From: Symsagittifera roscoffensis
Lineage: Eukaryota > Xenacoelomorpha > Acoela > Convolutidae
DNA: 64,000 nucleotides
Assembly: GCF_963678635.1 (NCBI RefSeq)
Contig: NC_087065.1
Coordinates: 50,414,452-50,478,451, forward strand
Direction of reading: 5' to 3'
The notes below the pieces were generated by a model, which saw nothing but the letters and a program-made list of their open reading frames with translations, made no database searches and was not told the DNA's origin. A program made the translations under genes and the position numbers. Below are positions 43,907 to 55,459 of this stretch, piece by piece (positions within the stretch are counted from its first letter, which is position 1; every line of letters starts with the position of its first letter).

Positions 43907-44316
43907 TGAGTTAGGACCGAAGTGTATAACTCATAGAGTAATTTCGGATAGGGTACACCGTCTGCTCGTCACGCTATCTTATTTTCGGCCGGATAGATTC
44001 GTGCAACTTCTTAGTCTAATACCGATCCTAATCTTACTCTTATACTATCTAGTCTCAGGTTGTTTAACTAGTCTCTGCTAGGCTCAATAGATCTAGGGTA
44101 TACTGGTTTATTGCGGCTGCTGAAGTCTTCTTGGAGACTCAACTAATTTCTAAGTTAAATTCAAATCTCTCTGGTGCTGAAATTACAAGTAATTTCAGCA
44201 CTTACAAATAAGTGGGTTGTTAGTTAGATGGATCATGATTGGTTAATATTAAATACTTTACAGTGGTAAAATATCTAATTTATCCAATCATAAAATGTAG
44301 TTTAGATCAGGTTCCA
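43907..44316 (-). repeat. LTR (5' LTR in element sense)
   Basis: 410 bp, matching 25435-25844 except at two positions. AATAAA on the minus strand at 44112-44107 and the same 13-bp inverted repeat (44174-44186 / 44189-44201). Confidence 0.95.
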
Positions 44317-44320
44317 GAAG
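44317..44320. repeat. Retroviral target-site duplication, right
   Basis: GAAG immediately outside the LTR, matching 25431-25434. Confidence 0.85.
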
Positions 44321-44647
44321 TCAAAGTTGCTCCCATTTTTAATAGTCGGAACAAAAGGTTCCGTTTTCAGTGCTGAAAGATTTTTAAACAGTTTATTCTA
44401 AAATTGTCCACAACCTACTGAGCGTTACATTAGACCGGATATTTTTGTTACAGATAATCAACTACTTCAATGTTATAATCATACTCAAAATGTTATATGT
44501 TTTGGTTATTTCCGTTAATCCTATGCATGCAGAGTCCGATTTTGAGTTTCAAGTAAAGAAATTAGCATGATAAAATCAATATTAAATTTAATTCTGTTCG
44601 TGCTTCAAATAGCGTTGTAGTTTTTCCTCGTCATCTCCGCGTAGTGA

Positions 44648-45030
44648 TCAGAAGTCATCTCGCACATGTAGAATCTGATTGAATCCATAAGCCATGTTGC
44701 TCGGATCCGTCACATTGTCTGGCTCCAGGATTAAGTTCCAGAACATCAGACCCCTGGGAGTGTCCATTCCTACCGCCTGCAACTCTTCCCACGCCGACTG
44801 AACTTCTTTCGGATCCAAATAGAGTGTCTTATCGTTCAATTTCTTGGCTGCCAGGCCGATCACTAACTGCTTTGCCACAGAAACTTTCACAATTTGGTCA
44901 ATCAGTGTGGAATTCTGGGAGAAGTTCACCTTCCAGGAATCGGACGAAATATTCTTCAGGTACACATTTAGAAGATAATCTGAGAAACACATGCCCTCGC
45001 AATCCACCGCATAGGCTAAATAATTGTATG
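44648..45030 (-). CDS. GH18 chitinase-like protein, last exon (F)
   Basis: Acceptor GACTTAG at 45037-45031. The first two bases complete the Ala codon left by the 69-nt exon at 48332. It encodes 126 residues including AKQLVIGLAAKKL and RGLMFWNLILEPDN, corresponding to the last barrel strands of GH18 proteins (the MFWN region often contacts substrate), and ends ILHVRDDF with a stop at 44650-44648. The retroviral insertion begins 330 bp downstream of the stop. Confidence 0.85.
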
Positions 45031-46114
45031 CTAAGTCAGAGTTCATCAGCTATGTATCTGATTCAGTGACATTAAAAAAATAAACAACTTCTATCGTGAA
45101 AAAACTTTTATCGGAAGCTGATGGCGACTGCGATTTTCTCGTGTTTGTCAAATTCATCCATTATTCACAAACAGTTTCGATAGAAAAAGTTTGATACGAT
45201 AGAGAACAGGTTGACTTTCTTAGCACCACTGAATCGCTGTCATTTTTTTTTCAATTTAAGCTTTTTAAACTTTTAAAATATATTTTTGTAAAAACAAAAC
45301 AAAGGCGAAATGGAGTTTCGCGCCATTTGCGTTACATCAGAAAAGCATGAAAACTAATTTTCATAAGTCTATTTCGAATGAACTTAATTTTGAGGAAAAA
45401 CGTGTTGAGCAAAACAATCATCAGCAGAAAAGTAGCGACAAAATTTACACGAGGCGCCATAAAATATCTTTAAGGGTAAAAAAACATCAATTTTGAAAAA
45501 CAAATGGTTCGACAGTAATTAACTTAGTCCTCGGACATTCATGTCTTCCAGTTAATTGCTGTACACAATTTTGCAACTGACGCTTCGATAAACCAAAGAC
45601 AAGCAGCAATAGGGAGCTTCAAAACTAAAAAAAAAACACATTTTGCATGTAAAAAGCTAAAGGCATCCACGCTAACTTCAAATGCAGAAAATTAGAAAGA
45701 ATAAAGCCCAACTGAGTATAAATTATGATTTTCAAAAATCTCGCAAAAATATTAAGTTGGAAACATTCTGAAATCGAACTTTAATTTTTTTTTTTTGCTA
45801 TAAGAACTACCCGTACTGAACTTTTTGTTCCATTTCACGGCTGATCATCCATTTATCAGGGGAGAGAAAATTCTCAAGACTGTTCCCCCATTATGCAGGG
45901 CTGTTCACAAGTGAGCATGCGTATTTTTCTACAGACATGGTCGTACCTGGATCTTACATGATCAGACCTGAGTGAAACATGTTCATGCCTGCCGCAGACA
46001 TGATAACGCCTGACTGAAAACTTGACAAATACATATTTATTTATACATTACTTCGCGTATCTTGACTAATTGGTCTTTGTTGTTAAAATTTCACTTTTTC
46101 AGATTTTGTTCGAA

Positions 46115-46204
46115 ATGAGTTTATCCAAATTTACCTCCTCGAGCCAACCATCTTCAAATGAAGGAAATTATGTCGTCTCTACATCCCAAAAAAGAGGACG
46201 TCAG
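46115..46204 (+). CDS. Small two-exon ORF inside the TIR element, exon 1
   Basis: ATG at 46115 follows an acceptor-like CACTTTTTCAG and starts 30 codons, Ser/Gln-rich, ending KKR-type basic residues (SQKRGRQ), directly before a donor GTTAGT. Joined in phase 0 to 46669-46794 it would give a 71-residue basic protein. No family recognised. It could be a captured gene fragment or a remnant of a transposon gene. Confidence 0.4.
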
Positions 46205-46668
46205 GTTAGTTTCAGGGGGCAACGGGAGGGATAGTCGAAAAAAACTAAAAATCCCCAGTTTGAACTATAATTAAAGCAATTCGTCACAAAATTTTTTTGC
46301 CAAAATTCCTTCAATTTTCGCGAACCAGTAGCCGCAATAAGTTCGAATAAATTAAAAAGATTCGATTAGTTGATACTATTAATCTCATTGAATAAATTAA
46401 CAACAAAAGTGCGACTACTTTTTAACGCATGATTTTTGAAAAATTTGATAAATTTTGAGCGGAACATAAAAAAATCGTTCAATTTTCGCAAACCGGTAGC
46501 CAAAAAAATTGCAAATAAATTAAAGAAATTTGATTGGTTGATACTATTAATCTCATTGAAAAAAATAACAACAAATGTGCGACTACTTTTTAACGTATGA
46601 TTTTTGCAAATTTAATTTTGTTTTATTTAGTTAAAAGTTTTGACTAACAATTAGTTTTATGTTGACAG
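46205..46668 (+). repeat. Intron of the small ORF with a ~170-bp tandem duplication
   Basis: Two diverged copies containing CAATTTTCGC(G/A)AACC(A/G)GTAGCC ... GATACTATTAATCTCATTGAA ... GTGCGACTACTTTTTAACG (about 46310-46440 and 46480-46600). Confidence 0.65.
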
Positions 46669-46794
46669 GAAACAGAGAAAAGTATCCACACGCCCCGCTA
46701 CCAACGACTCCCTGCTTGCAATTACAGAAAGATGCATCTACCCACTACTGTCAATTTTCAACAAAAAACTTCACCGATGTCAGAAAAAATCTGA
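46669..46794 (+). CDS. Small two-exon ORF inside the TIR element, exon 2
   Basis: After the acceptor ATGTTGACAG the phase-0 frame encodes 41 residues (including RYQRLPACNYRKMHL) and stops at TGA 46792-46794. The splice sites and phase fit exon 1. Confidence 0.4.
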   Translation, partial: ETEKSIHTPRYQRLPACNYRKMHLPTTVNFQQKTSPMSEKI

Positions 46795-46904
46795 AAAAAA
46801 AAACTAAAAATTTGAAGTAAAGTGTCACATTATCAAGCTGAGTTTATGATGTTGTTACAAATTAACCATATCTTTAATAATCTTATAATACTGAAGATAC
46901 CGAT

Positions 46905-47165
46905 TTGAGCATATTCGGTTCAGGCATGGTCATGTATCCTGCAGATGTGAGCATGTTTAGTTCAGGTATGATAATGTATCCTGCAGGTGTGAGCATGTTT
47001 AGTTCAGGTATGATCATGTATCCTGCAGGTGTGAGCATGTTTAGTTCAGGTATGATCATGTATCCTGCAGGTGTGAGCATGTTTAGTTCAGGTATGATCA
47101 TGTATCCTGCAGGTGTGAGCATGTTCAGTTCAGGCATGATCATGCATGCTGCAGGTGTGAGCATA
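46905..47165. repeat. 42-bp minisatellite, ~6 units
   Basis: Units of GTGTGAGCATGTTTAGTTCA... 42 bp long, the central ones identical. Because 42 is divisible by three, both strands show long repetitive ORFs; these are by-products. It forms the right subterminal region of the TIR element. Confidence 0.9.
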
Positions 47166-48119
47166 TCTTCAGTTAGCACACCTGATGCAGGTCTGATGCA
47201 GGTATGTGCATGCCGAATATAGACATGCTGCACATCTGTAACAGACATGAATTTTGCATGATTTTACAATGATCAGATATGATTATGGCCAAAAAGTTCG
47301 GTACGGGTAAATAACTTTTTTTTCGGTTCGTTTGATGAATTCAATAAATATCAACTGTGTTAACTTATTATTAACCAAATGTCAAATCACATGGTATTAT
47401 AAAGCCAATGCTGTATCTTCTCTTAAAAGTGCCCCCAAAGCACTAATTGGACATTGACGAAAAAAATATATTTTCCATTATCCTAGCACACGAACGAATG
47501 GAAGTTTGTTATCGCCCTTCAAACGACGTAATCTGAGTCGAATAAGCCGATATAAAATTAACCAAATCATTTTAAACCTACTTAACATTTTGAGCGAAAA
47601 AAAAAGGAAACAAGGATGGCCGGTTGCTGGAGAATTACCTCAGAATATTCCAACCATACTCATGAAAAAAAAACTGAAAATTTAGAAAAAATCGATTCGT
47701 TTCTACACGTTAGTGTCAATTTTAACGCGGGGTACGATTTGAGATACAAACGCTTAGAAACTTAGCGGATTAGACATAATCGCATAATCGACAACATTTG
47801 TCATTTTAAAAATGACGAACAAAATATGAAAAAATATATATATAAATTTTTTTTCTAATTTTTTGCAGTATAAATTTAAAATTTACAAAATTTTTTTTTT
47901 GCTAACGAAGCATTAAATATTACACTTAAAACTAGTTTTATTTCTTGTAACTTGAAGTTTTTTTCAGCCTAAACGTCTAAAGTAAAGTAAATTTGCAAAT
48001 AACGATCGTTACTCCATTGCACTACTTGTTCGAAATATGTCTGAAACTCAAATACTTTCAAGCATTTTTTCTCGACACTGGGAAAAATTTTTAATTTCAT
48101 TCGAATCACGTCTTAAAGC

Positions 48120-48290
48120 GCTTTAATATGAACTTCACTCAACCCAGTCCGATGATTGTTTGTGGTACCTGATTTTGCGTGGAAAAATCGAAAATAAAAA
48201 AAAACTAAAACACCCGAATACGATGTTCCTTCCTATTTTCAATGTCAGAACAAGAAAAAGGGCGTTTACAGTGTCAGATTTTCCTTACAT
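48120..48290 (-). repeat. Dispersed repeat copy (uninterrupted paralogue of the retroviral target)
   Basis: Matches the flanks of the retrovirus (25313-25434 joined to 44321-44400), showing what the site looked like before insertion. Confidence 0.6.
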
Positions 48291-48331
48291 AAACAATACT
48301 ATGTCATAGACCACACCCACGTTTAACTAAC

Positions 48332-48400
48332 CTGATCGACTGTAGCTTTCATAGAACTGAACATCGACAAAATCAAACGTGGGAACTTCAAGAGAACTAT
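48332..48400 (-). CDS. GH18 chitinase-like protein, small exon (E')
   Basis: 69-nt exon between acceptor TTCTGTTTAG and donor GTTAGT. It encodes VPTFDFVDVQFYESYSRS, the conserved GH18 strand with the (D/N)-x-(M/Q)-x-Y element that lies near the active site. The phase matches both neighbours exactly. Confidence 0.85.
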
Positions 48401-48608
48401 CTAAACAGAAAATTTCAGCTCTTTCGACGTGTGTCGAACATTAGTAAAAAGAACGTTTTTATGCGCATTAAAAACAACAAATTCCCACGAGTTAAAGACT
48501 CAAAATATCACCCTAACTTTCTTTGCATTGAATGGCGCTATATGAACTTGGCTAGTTTAGCTCATTTTGCAAATTGGTTCCATCGATTGCAGATTAGTAG
48601 GGACTGAC

Positions 48609-48795
48609 CATTGAGGTGTGTGGTGGCGTATTTGACCCACCAGTAGACGTAGACATTCCTGCCTGCGTAAGTGAACTCCGGGTGCCAGGGATCAGCGGGG
48701 GGGTAGTATACGTAGGGGGAGAACTGGGAGGTCTGCACATCAAAGTAGGACTGGGGCGGCACAAGAGACACTATGTAGCCATGCTGCTTCAATTT
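48609..48795 (-). CDS. GH18 chitinase-like protein, exon E
   Basis: Acceptor CATTTTGGCAG, donor GTCAGT. 62 codons: KLKQHGYIVSLVPPQSYFD (barrel strand after the catalytic loop), then WHPEFTYAGRNVYVYW. It joins in phase 0 to exon D and leaves one base for exon E'. Confidence 0.85.
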
Positions 48796-49476
48796 CTGCC
48801 AAAATGGAACATTTTGACTAACCTGATTTAAAAGACGTCCCAGAAGCATTTAGTATAACAAACACAAAAACTAGATATACTTTTCAATGCAAGCGTGGAC
48901 CAAGGAAGAGTTTTCTCGAAGGTGGAATTAAAAAAAAACTTGCCAAAAATGAAAATGATTTTTTTTTAAATTGTCGACAAATAGATCGCCTTTTCTTTGA
49001 CGGGCGCCGCTGAAAATTTGGGGTTTGTCATACCAACTAGACCTGAATGACACATAAGTTAATGCTGTATAATAGTAACAAAAAAAACGACGAGTGAGTC
49101 TTGAGACATTCGTACAGAAAGTATTGATTTGCTAATTCTGACAGATTCATAGCTAAGCTTCGATCTCACTAGGAATCTTTCGAGTTTTGCCTGGTAAAGC
49201 AGAAAAGTTTATAACATTTTCTTCAATCGTCTCTTTTTCCATCCCCAAACTATGCGTTTTAATTGGTAAATCGTTGGTTAGCCTTGTCCAAATTTGGTGA
49301 AACTTGGGACTAACTTTTTACTCCAAATAAAATAAAATTCATCTTTGTTATGCCATCGTTTAAATAGTAAAATTGAGGTTTATATAAGTGGGGGAGGGGG
49401 AATGGTTAGGGGAGGAAAAAGAGGCATCCATGCTTAGTGGAATGACTTCTTTCCAACAGTTGAAGAAGCACCTGAC

Positions 49477-49626
49477 CTGACTCATTTGGCCGACTAGAGT
49501 GAGGACGGAAGGGGGGAAGGTGTCGTACTGCATGTCATCATTTGCCTCCAGGTCCCAGTCCACCCCGTCGTAGCCCAGGAAGTCCGCATACTCTTCCTGG
49601 AGATTTCTATTCCACTCATCCCATGC
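49477..49626 (-). CDS. GH18 chitinase-like protein, catalytic exon D
   Basis: 50 codons in phase 0 between acceptor TGTTTGCAG and donor GTCAGG. Contains DGVDWDLE, the GH18 DxxDxDxE signature with the catalytic Glu present, so hydrolysis of chitin or a related N-acetylglucosamine polymer is possible. A broken copy lies at 24791-24850 and stops just before this motif. Confidence 0.9.
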
Positions 49627-50052
49627 CTGCAAACACACAAACGTCCTAACTGCTATTCAAATTTGTCATTATTGTATCATGCTCGAAAGAATGTAATTTA
49701 TACGAAAAGTCATCCCTAATCCCAAAATCTTCAGTAAGGCATCAGCGATTTTTCGACGGGTGTGTGCAGATTAAAGTGAAATCCTGCAACATCAAGGCAT
49801 GCCAAATCAATTAAAAAAGCAACAATTTCTTTCCTTGCTTTGAACTAAGATGGCAAAATTTCTTAACTTTGACACAAAAAAACCAACGCCATCAATCAAA
49901 GTAGACAAACTTTTGGACAAACCGAGTACCTGAACGCTAACAAAAAGAAACCAATTTATAATTGTGAAATAATGACAAATCTAATTACCGCCAAAAAAGC
50001 ACACAAGATGGGTGTTACTACTACTAGAGAATATAGAAAAAAATGCATTTAG

Positions 50053-50233
50053 AGACTCCAAGCACATTGGAAAACTAATAAATGAATCTTGGCTTTATAA
50101 TACAGATTATGTAACATTGCTAAATTCTACCCTCCACTTGTACAAAGAGCGTGGGAGACGGAGGCGTCCTCTAGGAAAACCAAAACCAGGTTTTCAAAAC
50201 TTGGACGAGGCTGTTGGAATTGTTATGAGATGA
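50053..50233 (+). CDS. Candidate terminal exon, unknown protein
   Basis: After ATGCATTTAG one base precedes a frame of 59 codons beginning DSKHIGKLINESWLY and containing a basic Pro-rich patch (RGRRRRPLGKPKPGF), ending TGA. The exon starts where homology to 25283 ends. No family recognised and no partner exon found. Confidence 0.35.
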
Positions 50234-51699
50234 ACAAAAACATTTGTCATCAACAAATTGCTTTGACAACCAGCCTCAAAGTTTTTTTTAAAAACTAGTA
50301 TCATAGTGACATAAATACGATAGGGGTAAACGGGTATCTATATTGGCGATAGAGTGTAACCTCAAAATCAATCAATTGTTATCAATTCCATGCAATATAG
50401 GAAGCTAATGGAATTGTATATGTACTCGTTTGAGAATTTACATTTTTACAAGACAATCCAGATCCTGTTACCGCAACCGATTCAGAACAAGATCTGGAAT
50501 TGTAGTAAAAAAACGGCATTGGGATATATCAGATCAGAATCTCTTTTTAGTCGATATAAAAATTCGGTTCCCTGACAACAATCAAGTTTGTACTAAAAGA
50601 CCAAAGTAGCATCTCCAGCGCATTCGTCACTGATGCGTATTTTTGAGCTTATTAAGTTTTAATGGTGATCTACACAAAAAAAACTGTCAGATAGATAGAA
50701 AACTCGTCAAGATTTAGTTGAAAACCTATGAAAATGGATGCAAGCAACATTCTCAAAAAGATATTTTAAAATATGTTTTGCTTCTAAATTGAAAATAAGT
50801 GAGAAAATTATTCTACAACGGTGTGTAAAGTAAAATGAAACAAAAGGCGCTATTCACAGAGCAAAAAAAGGACTAAAATCGTTCGAAATTGATGGAAGTA
50901 AAATCAGGCAACTTTTGTTCAATTTTTTGAGCCGTTTTATTATAGTGATTGCAATCTCCATGGCGTGTCCGAAGATTCACTACACTAGGATTCACCATGT
51001 CGAGGATTCATCATGCCTAAATCACCATGCTAGCTATAAGACTAGAAGTATCATCTTCTAGCCTAAGACGAAGTCTAAGATTTAACATCCTAGTACCCAG
51101 ACATTCTGGCTACAGCCAAACCGTTCATGAGGATCCTGATCATTCCTAACAGAAACATAACAAATCTTGTGGACCTGATTGTGAGCCTGCCATATATCAG
51201 TTCGGAAAAAAAATTGACCTTTGATAATGAAGCCAAATTACTAAACTTTTAAAAAGCTAAGGACCATTATTGCTGCTTAAAACTGTGACAAATGTTCGAG
51301 AGACTGATTCATAACAGATTAGGATGATAATAATCAATTTTTTGCGAGGAACATCTCGGTTTTTGCAATGGAATGTCAATAATTAAGCATAGGCTCAAAA
51401 TTTCAAAAATATTCAAATAAGCGCCTCGAAAAAAATCAATTGCTCTTTAAATTTAGCATTTGACACATATAATCATCGGTACTCTTTTTTTTCAGTTTGA
51501 TTCATATGCAATAAGAAGACTGTCTCTCTATAGAAAATAAACTATTTATTTGAACAAACGCAACTTAATAAATTTGGCGAATTTAACTCACCTAGCAGAT
51601 AAATTGGGATGTTGGGGTCAGTGCGTGACCCACTGCTATTTATGTTTCTAATCAAATCATTAATTTGCCAAGCATTCGCAAAAAAAATTAAAAGTTTTG

Positions 51700-51970
51700 T
51701 TCCGACCACTGAAAAGGGGGAGAAAATTTAAAATAGGGAAAAATTTATCTTCGGCTGCGTTCTAGTTTTTTTCAGGCAAAATCAGGTACCAGAAATAATC
51801 ATCACGAGTCGACTAACATATCACAGCAACAATTTTTCAGTTGTAATTCGACCATTTAAAAAGTTCCAAAAAATTCTATAAGTGTAGAGAACAACCGGTT
51901 TGAAGTTTTTGATTTTTGGTCGAATTTCAAGCGAACAAAGTGAGCGAGCAGGTTTATTTGGTCCTTCAAC
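51700..51970 (+). repeat. Dispersed repeat copy (GCAAAATCAGGTACCA family)
   Basis: Related to 14935-15200, sharing CAAAATCAGGTACCA and GTGAGCGAGCAGG boxes. Confidence 0.6.
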
Positions 51971-52189
51971 CAGAATCAGTTAACACCGAAAATCATCAGA
52001 ATGGATCGAGTGATCTATACTATGACAGTATTTTCAAAGTATTTAAAAAACTTCTCTTTGTCGAGAAAAGTACATTTGAAAAACTTGAGTTTTAGTACAA
52101 TTTCGAGCAGGTACAGCGAGCTTAATTTAGCGCTTCCTTGGCAATAACAGTTTTTTTCAACGGAAAAAAGTATTCTGGAAAATTTTCTC

Positions 52190-52480
52190 GGATTAATCAA
52201 ACAAAATGAAAGAACAAAAGAAGAACAAACGGAGCATCCTTGTTGCGGAATCCACTTACAATTCACAAAATGCAAAATGAAAATTTTTGACAAATTTTAG
52301 ACAAACGCACAAATTGAAACTTTTATTGGATTTTTTTTTCTTTTCTTTTTTTTCGAAGACAACGAAAGTTGATTATTTCTACTTTTATCAAAACACGCAC
52401 GAGACAAATTTTGTTTATTTATGAATGATCGGAATATTCTAAGCTAGTTGCACAGAAACCGGCTATTCTTGTTCTATTTG
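52190..52480 (+). repeat. Fragment related to the 3.35-kb tandem unit
   Basis: Contains GCATCCTTGTTGCGGAATCC and ACAATTCACAAAATGCA phrases matching the unit at about 3182-3222, followed by a TCGGAATATTCTAAGCTAG motif shared with 15512, 55127 and 56926. Confidence 0.6.
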
Positions 52481-52963
52481 CTGATGGTGCAGCTATCAAC
52501 GGTAGGTCAATCAGAGGACATTGTAATACAAATTTATCTGCCTTTACAAAATCGATGTGCACGAAAAATTAACATTCAACAGTGATACGATGCAAATAAT
52601 CTATTTTTTTCTGAACAGTCAGGCATCAATGAGCAAATTTGTCCCATGAAAAAATAAACAAAATTAAAATTAAAAAAAAGGAAGAAGTAACTTGGATAAC
52701 GAAATTTGCGGTTGAAAATCATATGAATTTTAAATGATAACTGAGTTCTATCGCGAAAATTCTTTGTACTTTTCAAAATAGGCATACATTTGATGTATGG
52801 ATGCTAACGAAAGCTAGCTAGTATGAGTATTCAAAATCCAACATATGAAATATTTCTTGATATTAATACATTTCATTATAAAATTTTGATTACACTTTAA
52901 AAAATTTTACAGAATTGATTGTAAAAAAATGGTTTTAGTAAAGTCAACTTCATCTAATTTCAG

Positions 52964-53027
52964 AATAACCATCAACGTCTTCAGTCGCCATTTAGAAAAA
53001 GCAAGTTTCCATACTTCAAGCATGCAG
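52964..53027 (+). CDS. Weak candidate exon
   Basis: 64-nt open block (NNHQRLQSPFRKSKFPYFKHA) between CATCTAATTTCAG and GTGATG. Basic composition resembles exon 2 of the small ORF at 46669. Little else supports it. Confidence 0.2.
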
Positions 53028-53984
53028 GTGATGACAATCTTTCATTCAGACTGACAAAAAATCAACTATAGGTCAAAAAACGTTGTTGACATGGTATAAA
53101 AATAAGATGTTGATGAAATAGGATAAATATTAAGCAATTCAGCACAAAAGCTAAGCAAAACTTTGCTCCACTTGCAGCACAATAAAAGCCAAGGAAAAAA
53201 GACCGAACAAAAAATGAGACAAAAGCAGCAAAAAGTAAAAGCCAAAAAAATTAAAAAAGATTTACAAACAAATTTCCGATCTTTTTCTTGATTTTGTCTT
53301 GAAAAAATTACTGTCATGAAAAACGAGCCAAATAGAAAAACTGGGTGTTAAAATAGCATTGGCACAAAAGTTAAAACGCGGTAGCAAAATTATCAGTTCT
53401 AATGTAGACACGCTGAGCAAAAAAAAAGAAATTGTTTCCAGAAAAAAAAAGATTAAAATTTACAGAATAAGTCCGTTCCCAAATTATCTGGATAAAATAT
53501 TTTTTTCCTCATCAGATGACTCGAAAAACAAAAGAAAATGACTTGGAGAAAAAATAAAATCAAAAACTGATTTACTGAAATTGGAGTTGATTTTCCTACC
53601 AAAATTTGGATAAAACGGATAAAACATAAAAACAAAATTCGGATAAAACGCGCAACCAAAATGAAGACTAGCTTATAAAATGTAGGTTAGTTATGAGATC
53701 AAAATAAATAAATCGACGAAAATTTTAAATAGGAAAATAACGAAAAAACAGTGAAGAAACAAAAATCACAGCATGAAAAATGATTTTGGTTCTTACACGA
53801 GTAGTTATTATGCCAAAAATACGTGGGTAGGAAAAGTTTTGACCGATTAAATTTTAAGACTTCGAAATTTTACACTACAATATTTTTTTTTAAAAAAAAA
53901 CACTTTGGATGAACTAAAATTTAAGGCAATAATAATAATAACGAAAAAAGAAAATCAAGGCGAGTAAAATTACAGAACACTTCT

Positions 53985-55459
53985 AGTACAGGTGCATCTA
54001 CAAAGAACATTGCTTACAGCTCCAGAAATATCCGCGATGTGGCAACTGAGCCGACAAGCAAAAGTCCGAAAATCTATTCTTCCCGAAAAAAATTCATGTA
54101 TACTGAAAAAAAAACAAGGTTTGGCCGTGACTCAAACCCCAGACCTTAGGTGCAAAGAAAGTCAACCGCGTTACCTCTATATCAAGTGGGAAGGAATCTG
54201 AAAATTGATTTGGTTTAAACATATCCGACAAGCATTTGGAAAAGATTCATGAACGCAAGTTTCGAATTTTAGAGAAAAAATTCCCTGAAATTCTAGGAAT
54301 TTCAAAAAGATTTTATGATTGGCACTTTGATAAGTTTAACCAAATTTGAGACTACTGGATAAACAGGTAATTTTTTTCCGCTGGGAAATCTGAAAACGGA
54401 AATCCACCTTGAAACTAGAAGCAGATCGCAATTTTTGTTACCTTTACACTTTTGCTGTTCGATAGTCGAGCTTTCTTTCCTTTCAAAAAAGAAAATGAAC
54501 GAACTAAAAAAAATAAAAACTCAAACCGCAAAAAAAAAAATCAACAGTAAAAACCATCAAGACCTATATGAGAGTAATCACTACGTTCAGTGACTCCTAA
54601 AACTAAATTAACTTCAACTTTTAACGGGTTTGTAAGAAAAGTTGTTAACGGGGAATTGCACGATTTTTTTTGCTCAAGTAAAACAATCAATAGCATGATG
54701 AAAAAGCGAGATCCAAATTCAAAGAGCGGATGAACAAACAAAACAAACACTTCATTCAATTTGATAGAAAAAAAAAGATTATCATTCAAGATTTGATGAG
54801 ATGTGATTGTCTCAAAAAAAGCATGCAGGGGGTCAAAATTTTTATTATATTAAAACCTTTTTGGTAGTGACAATTTTAGTCGTGGACTAACTACTGACTT
54901 CTGAAACGCGAGAGTGAAATATTACTGAATTAGACACCGAGATTTCTATCCACTACTACTGAGACTGCTATGATTTAAATAGATTTTGGCTATAATAAAC
55001 TCTTTTCAACATGGAATATGATTGATTCCATCATATCACAAAAATTGGAATATTGCGAAAAAAAATCTGATTTTTCTTTTTCATATTTTGCTTATTTTTC
55101 AATTGATTGACTTAGATCACTGAGGTCAGAACATTCTGCGCTACTTACACAGTAACTGGCCACCCTTGTTCTACTTTGCGTTAACTCCTAATGCATGGTC
55201 GACCAAACTCTTACCGGATAACGAAATATCTGCGTCGTTTTGAAGTGACTCAAGGACTATGAAGAATTCAGCCCATAGAAAATAAAATGCAAATTGGAAA
55301 GCCAAACAAGGCTAGAAAAAAAGTTCAAATAAGCTCGGTGCTCACCATTTTGTCAACCTGCAGGCTGCACATTGAAATAGGACACTTAGATATAATACTG
55401 TTCCTTCAAGTTGTTCTCCAAATTGTCCAAAATGGACGTAGTAAGTATGAATTAATTCA
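53985..55459. repeat. Tandem duplication, left copy (exon-less)
   Basis: 1475 bp collinear with 55460-57252. It lacks about 0.35 kb present in the right copy (56283-56615) that contains GH18 exon C, so the duplicate lost the exon. It also carries minus-oriented copies of the dispersed repeat family seen at 11280-11870. Confidence 0.9.

Larger units (their letters stand above)
25435..44316 (-). mobile_element. Ty3/gypsy-type endogenous retrovirus with env, 18.9 kb
   Basis: Complete LTR-bounded element on the minus strand. Order in its own sense: LTR, PBS, ~1.7 kb leader, gag-protease, UAA, RT-RNase H-integrase (frame broken in integrase), two small membrane ORFs, Pro/Ser-rich frames, env-like glycoprotein, accessory ORFs, ~1.6 kb tail, LTR. 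The LTRs are 410 bp, TG...CA, with two mismatches between them, and the TSD is 4 bp (GAAG). The near-identity of the LTRs indicates recent insertion. The length is about twice that of a typical Ty3/gypsy element. Pol domains, the GPY/F module and the CCHC Gag place it with Ty3/gypsy-type elements. The broken integrase suggests this copy is not autonomous. Confidence 0.93.
45810..47307. mobile_element. TIR DNA transposon, ~1.5 kb, TA target duplication
   Basis: Ends CCCGTACTGAACTTTTTG (left) and the complement of CCCGTACCGAACTTTTTG (right), 17 of 18 matching. Each end is flanked by TA (45808-45809, 47308-47309), suggesting a Tc1/mariner-type target. Both subterminal regions carry repeated ACATG/GATCA/CCTG phrases (about 45905-46020 and 46900-47280). 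There is no transposase; a possible two-exon small gene lies inside. The superfamily is uncertain. Confidence 0.7.
45031..48331 (-). other. GH18 intron between exons E' and F
   Basis: 3.3-kb intron with donor GTTAGT at 48331. It houses a TIR transposon (45810-47307) and part of a dispersed repeat (48120-48290). Confidence 0.7.

Noticed and set aside
46883-47248. Repetitive ORFs on both strands with a 14-residue period
   Set aside because: By-product of a 42-bp minisatellite.
50390-50575. 61-codon + ORF
   Set aside because: Starts with a plain ATG but has no splice or domain support and a composition expected by chance.
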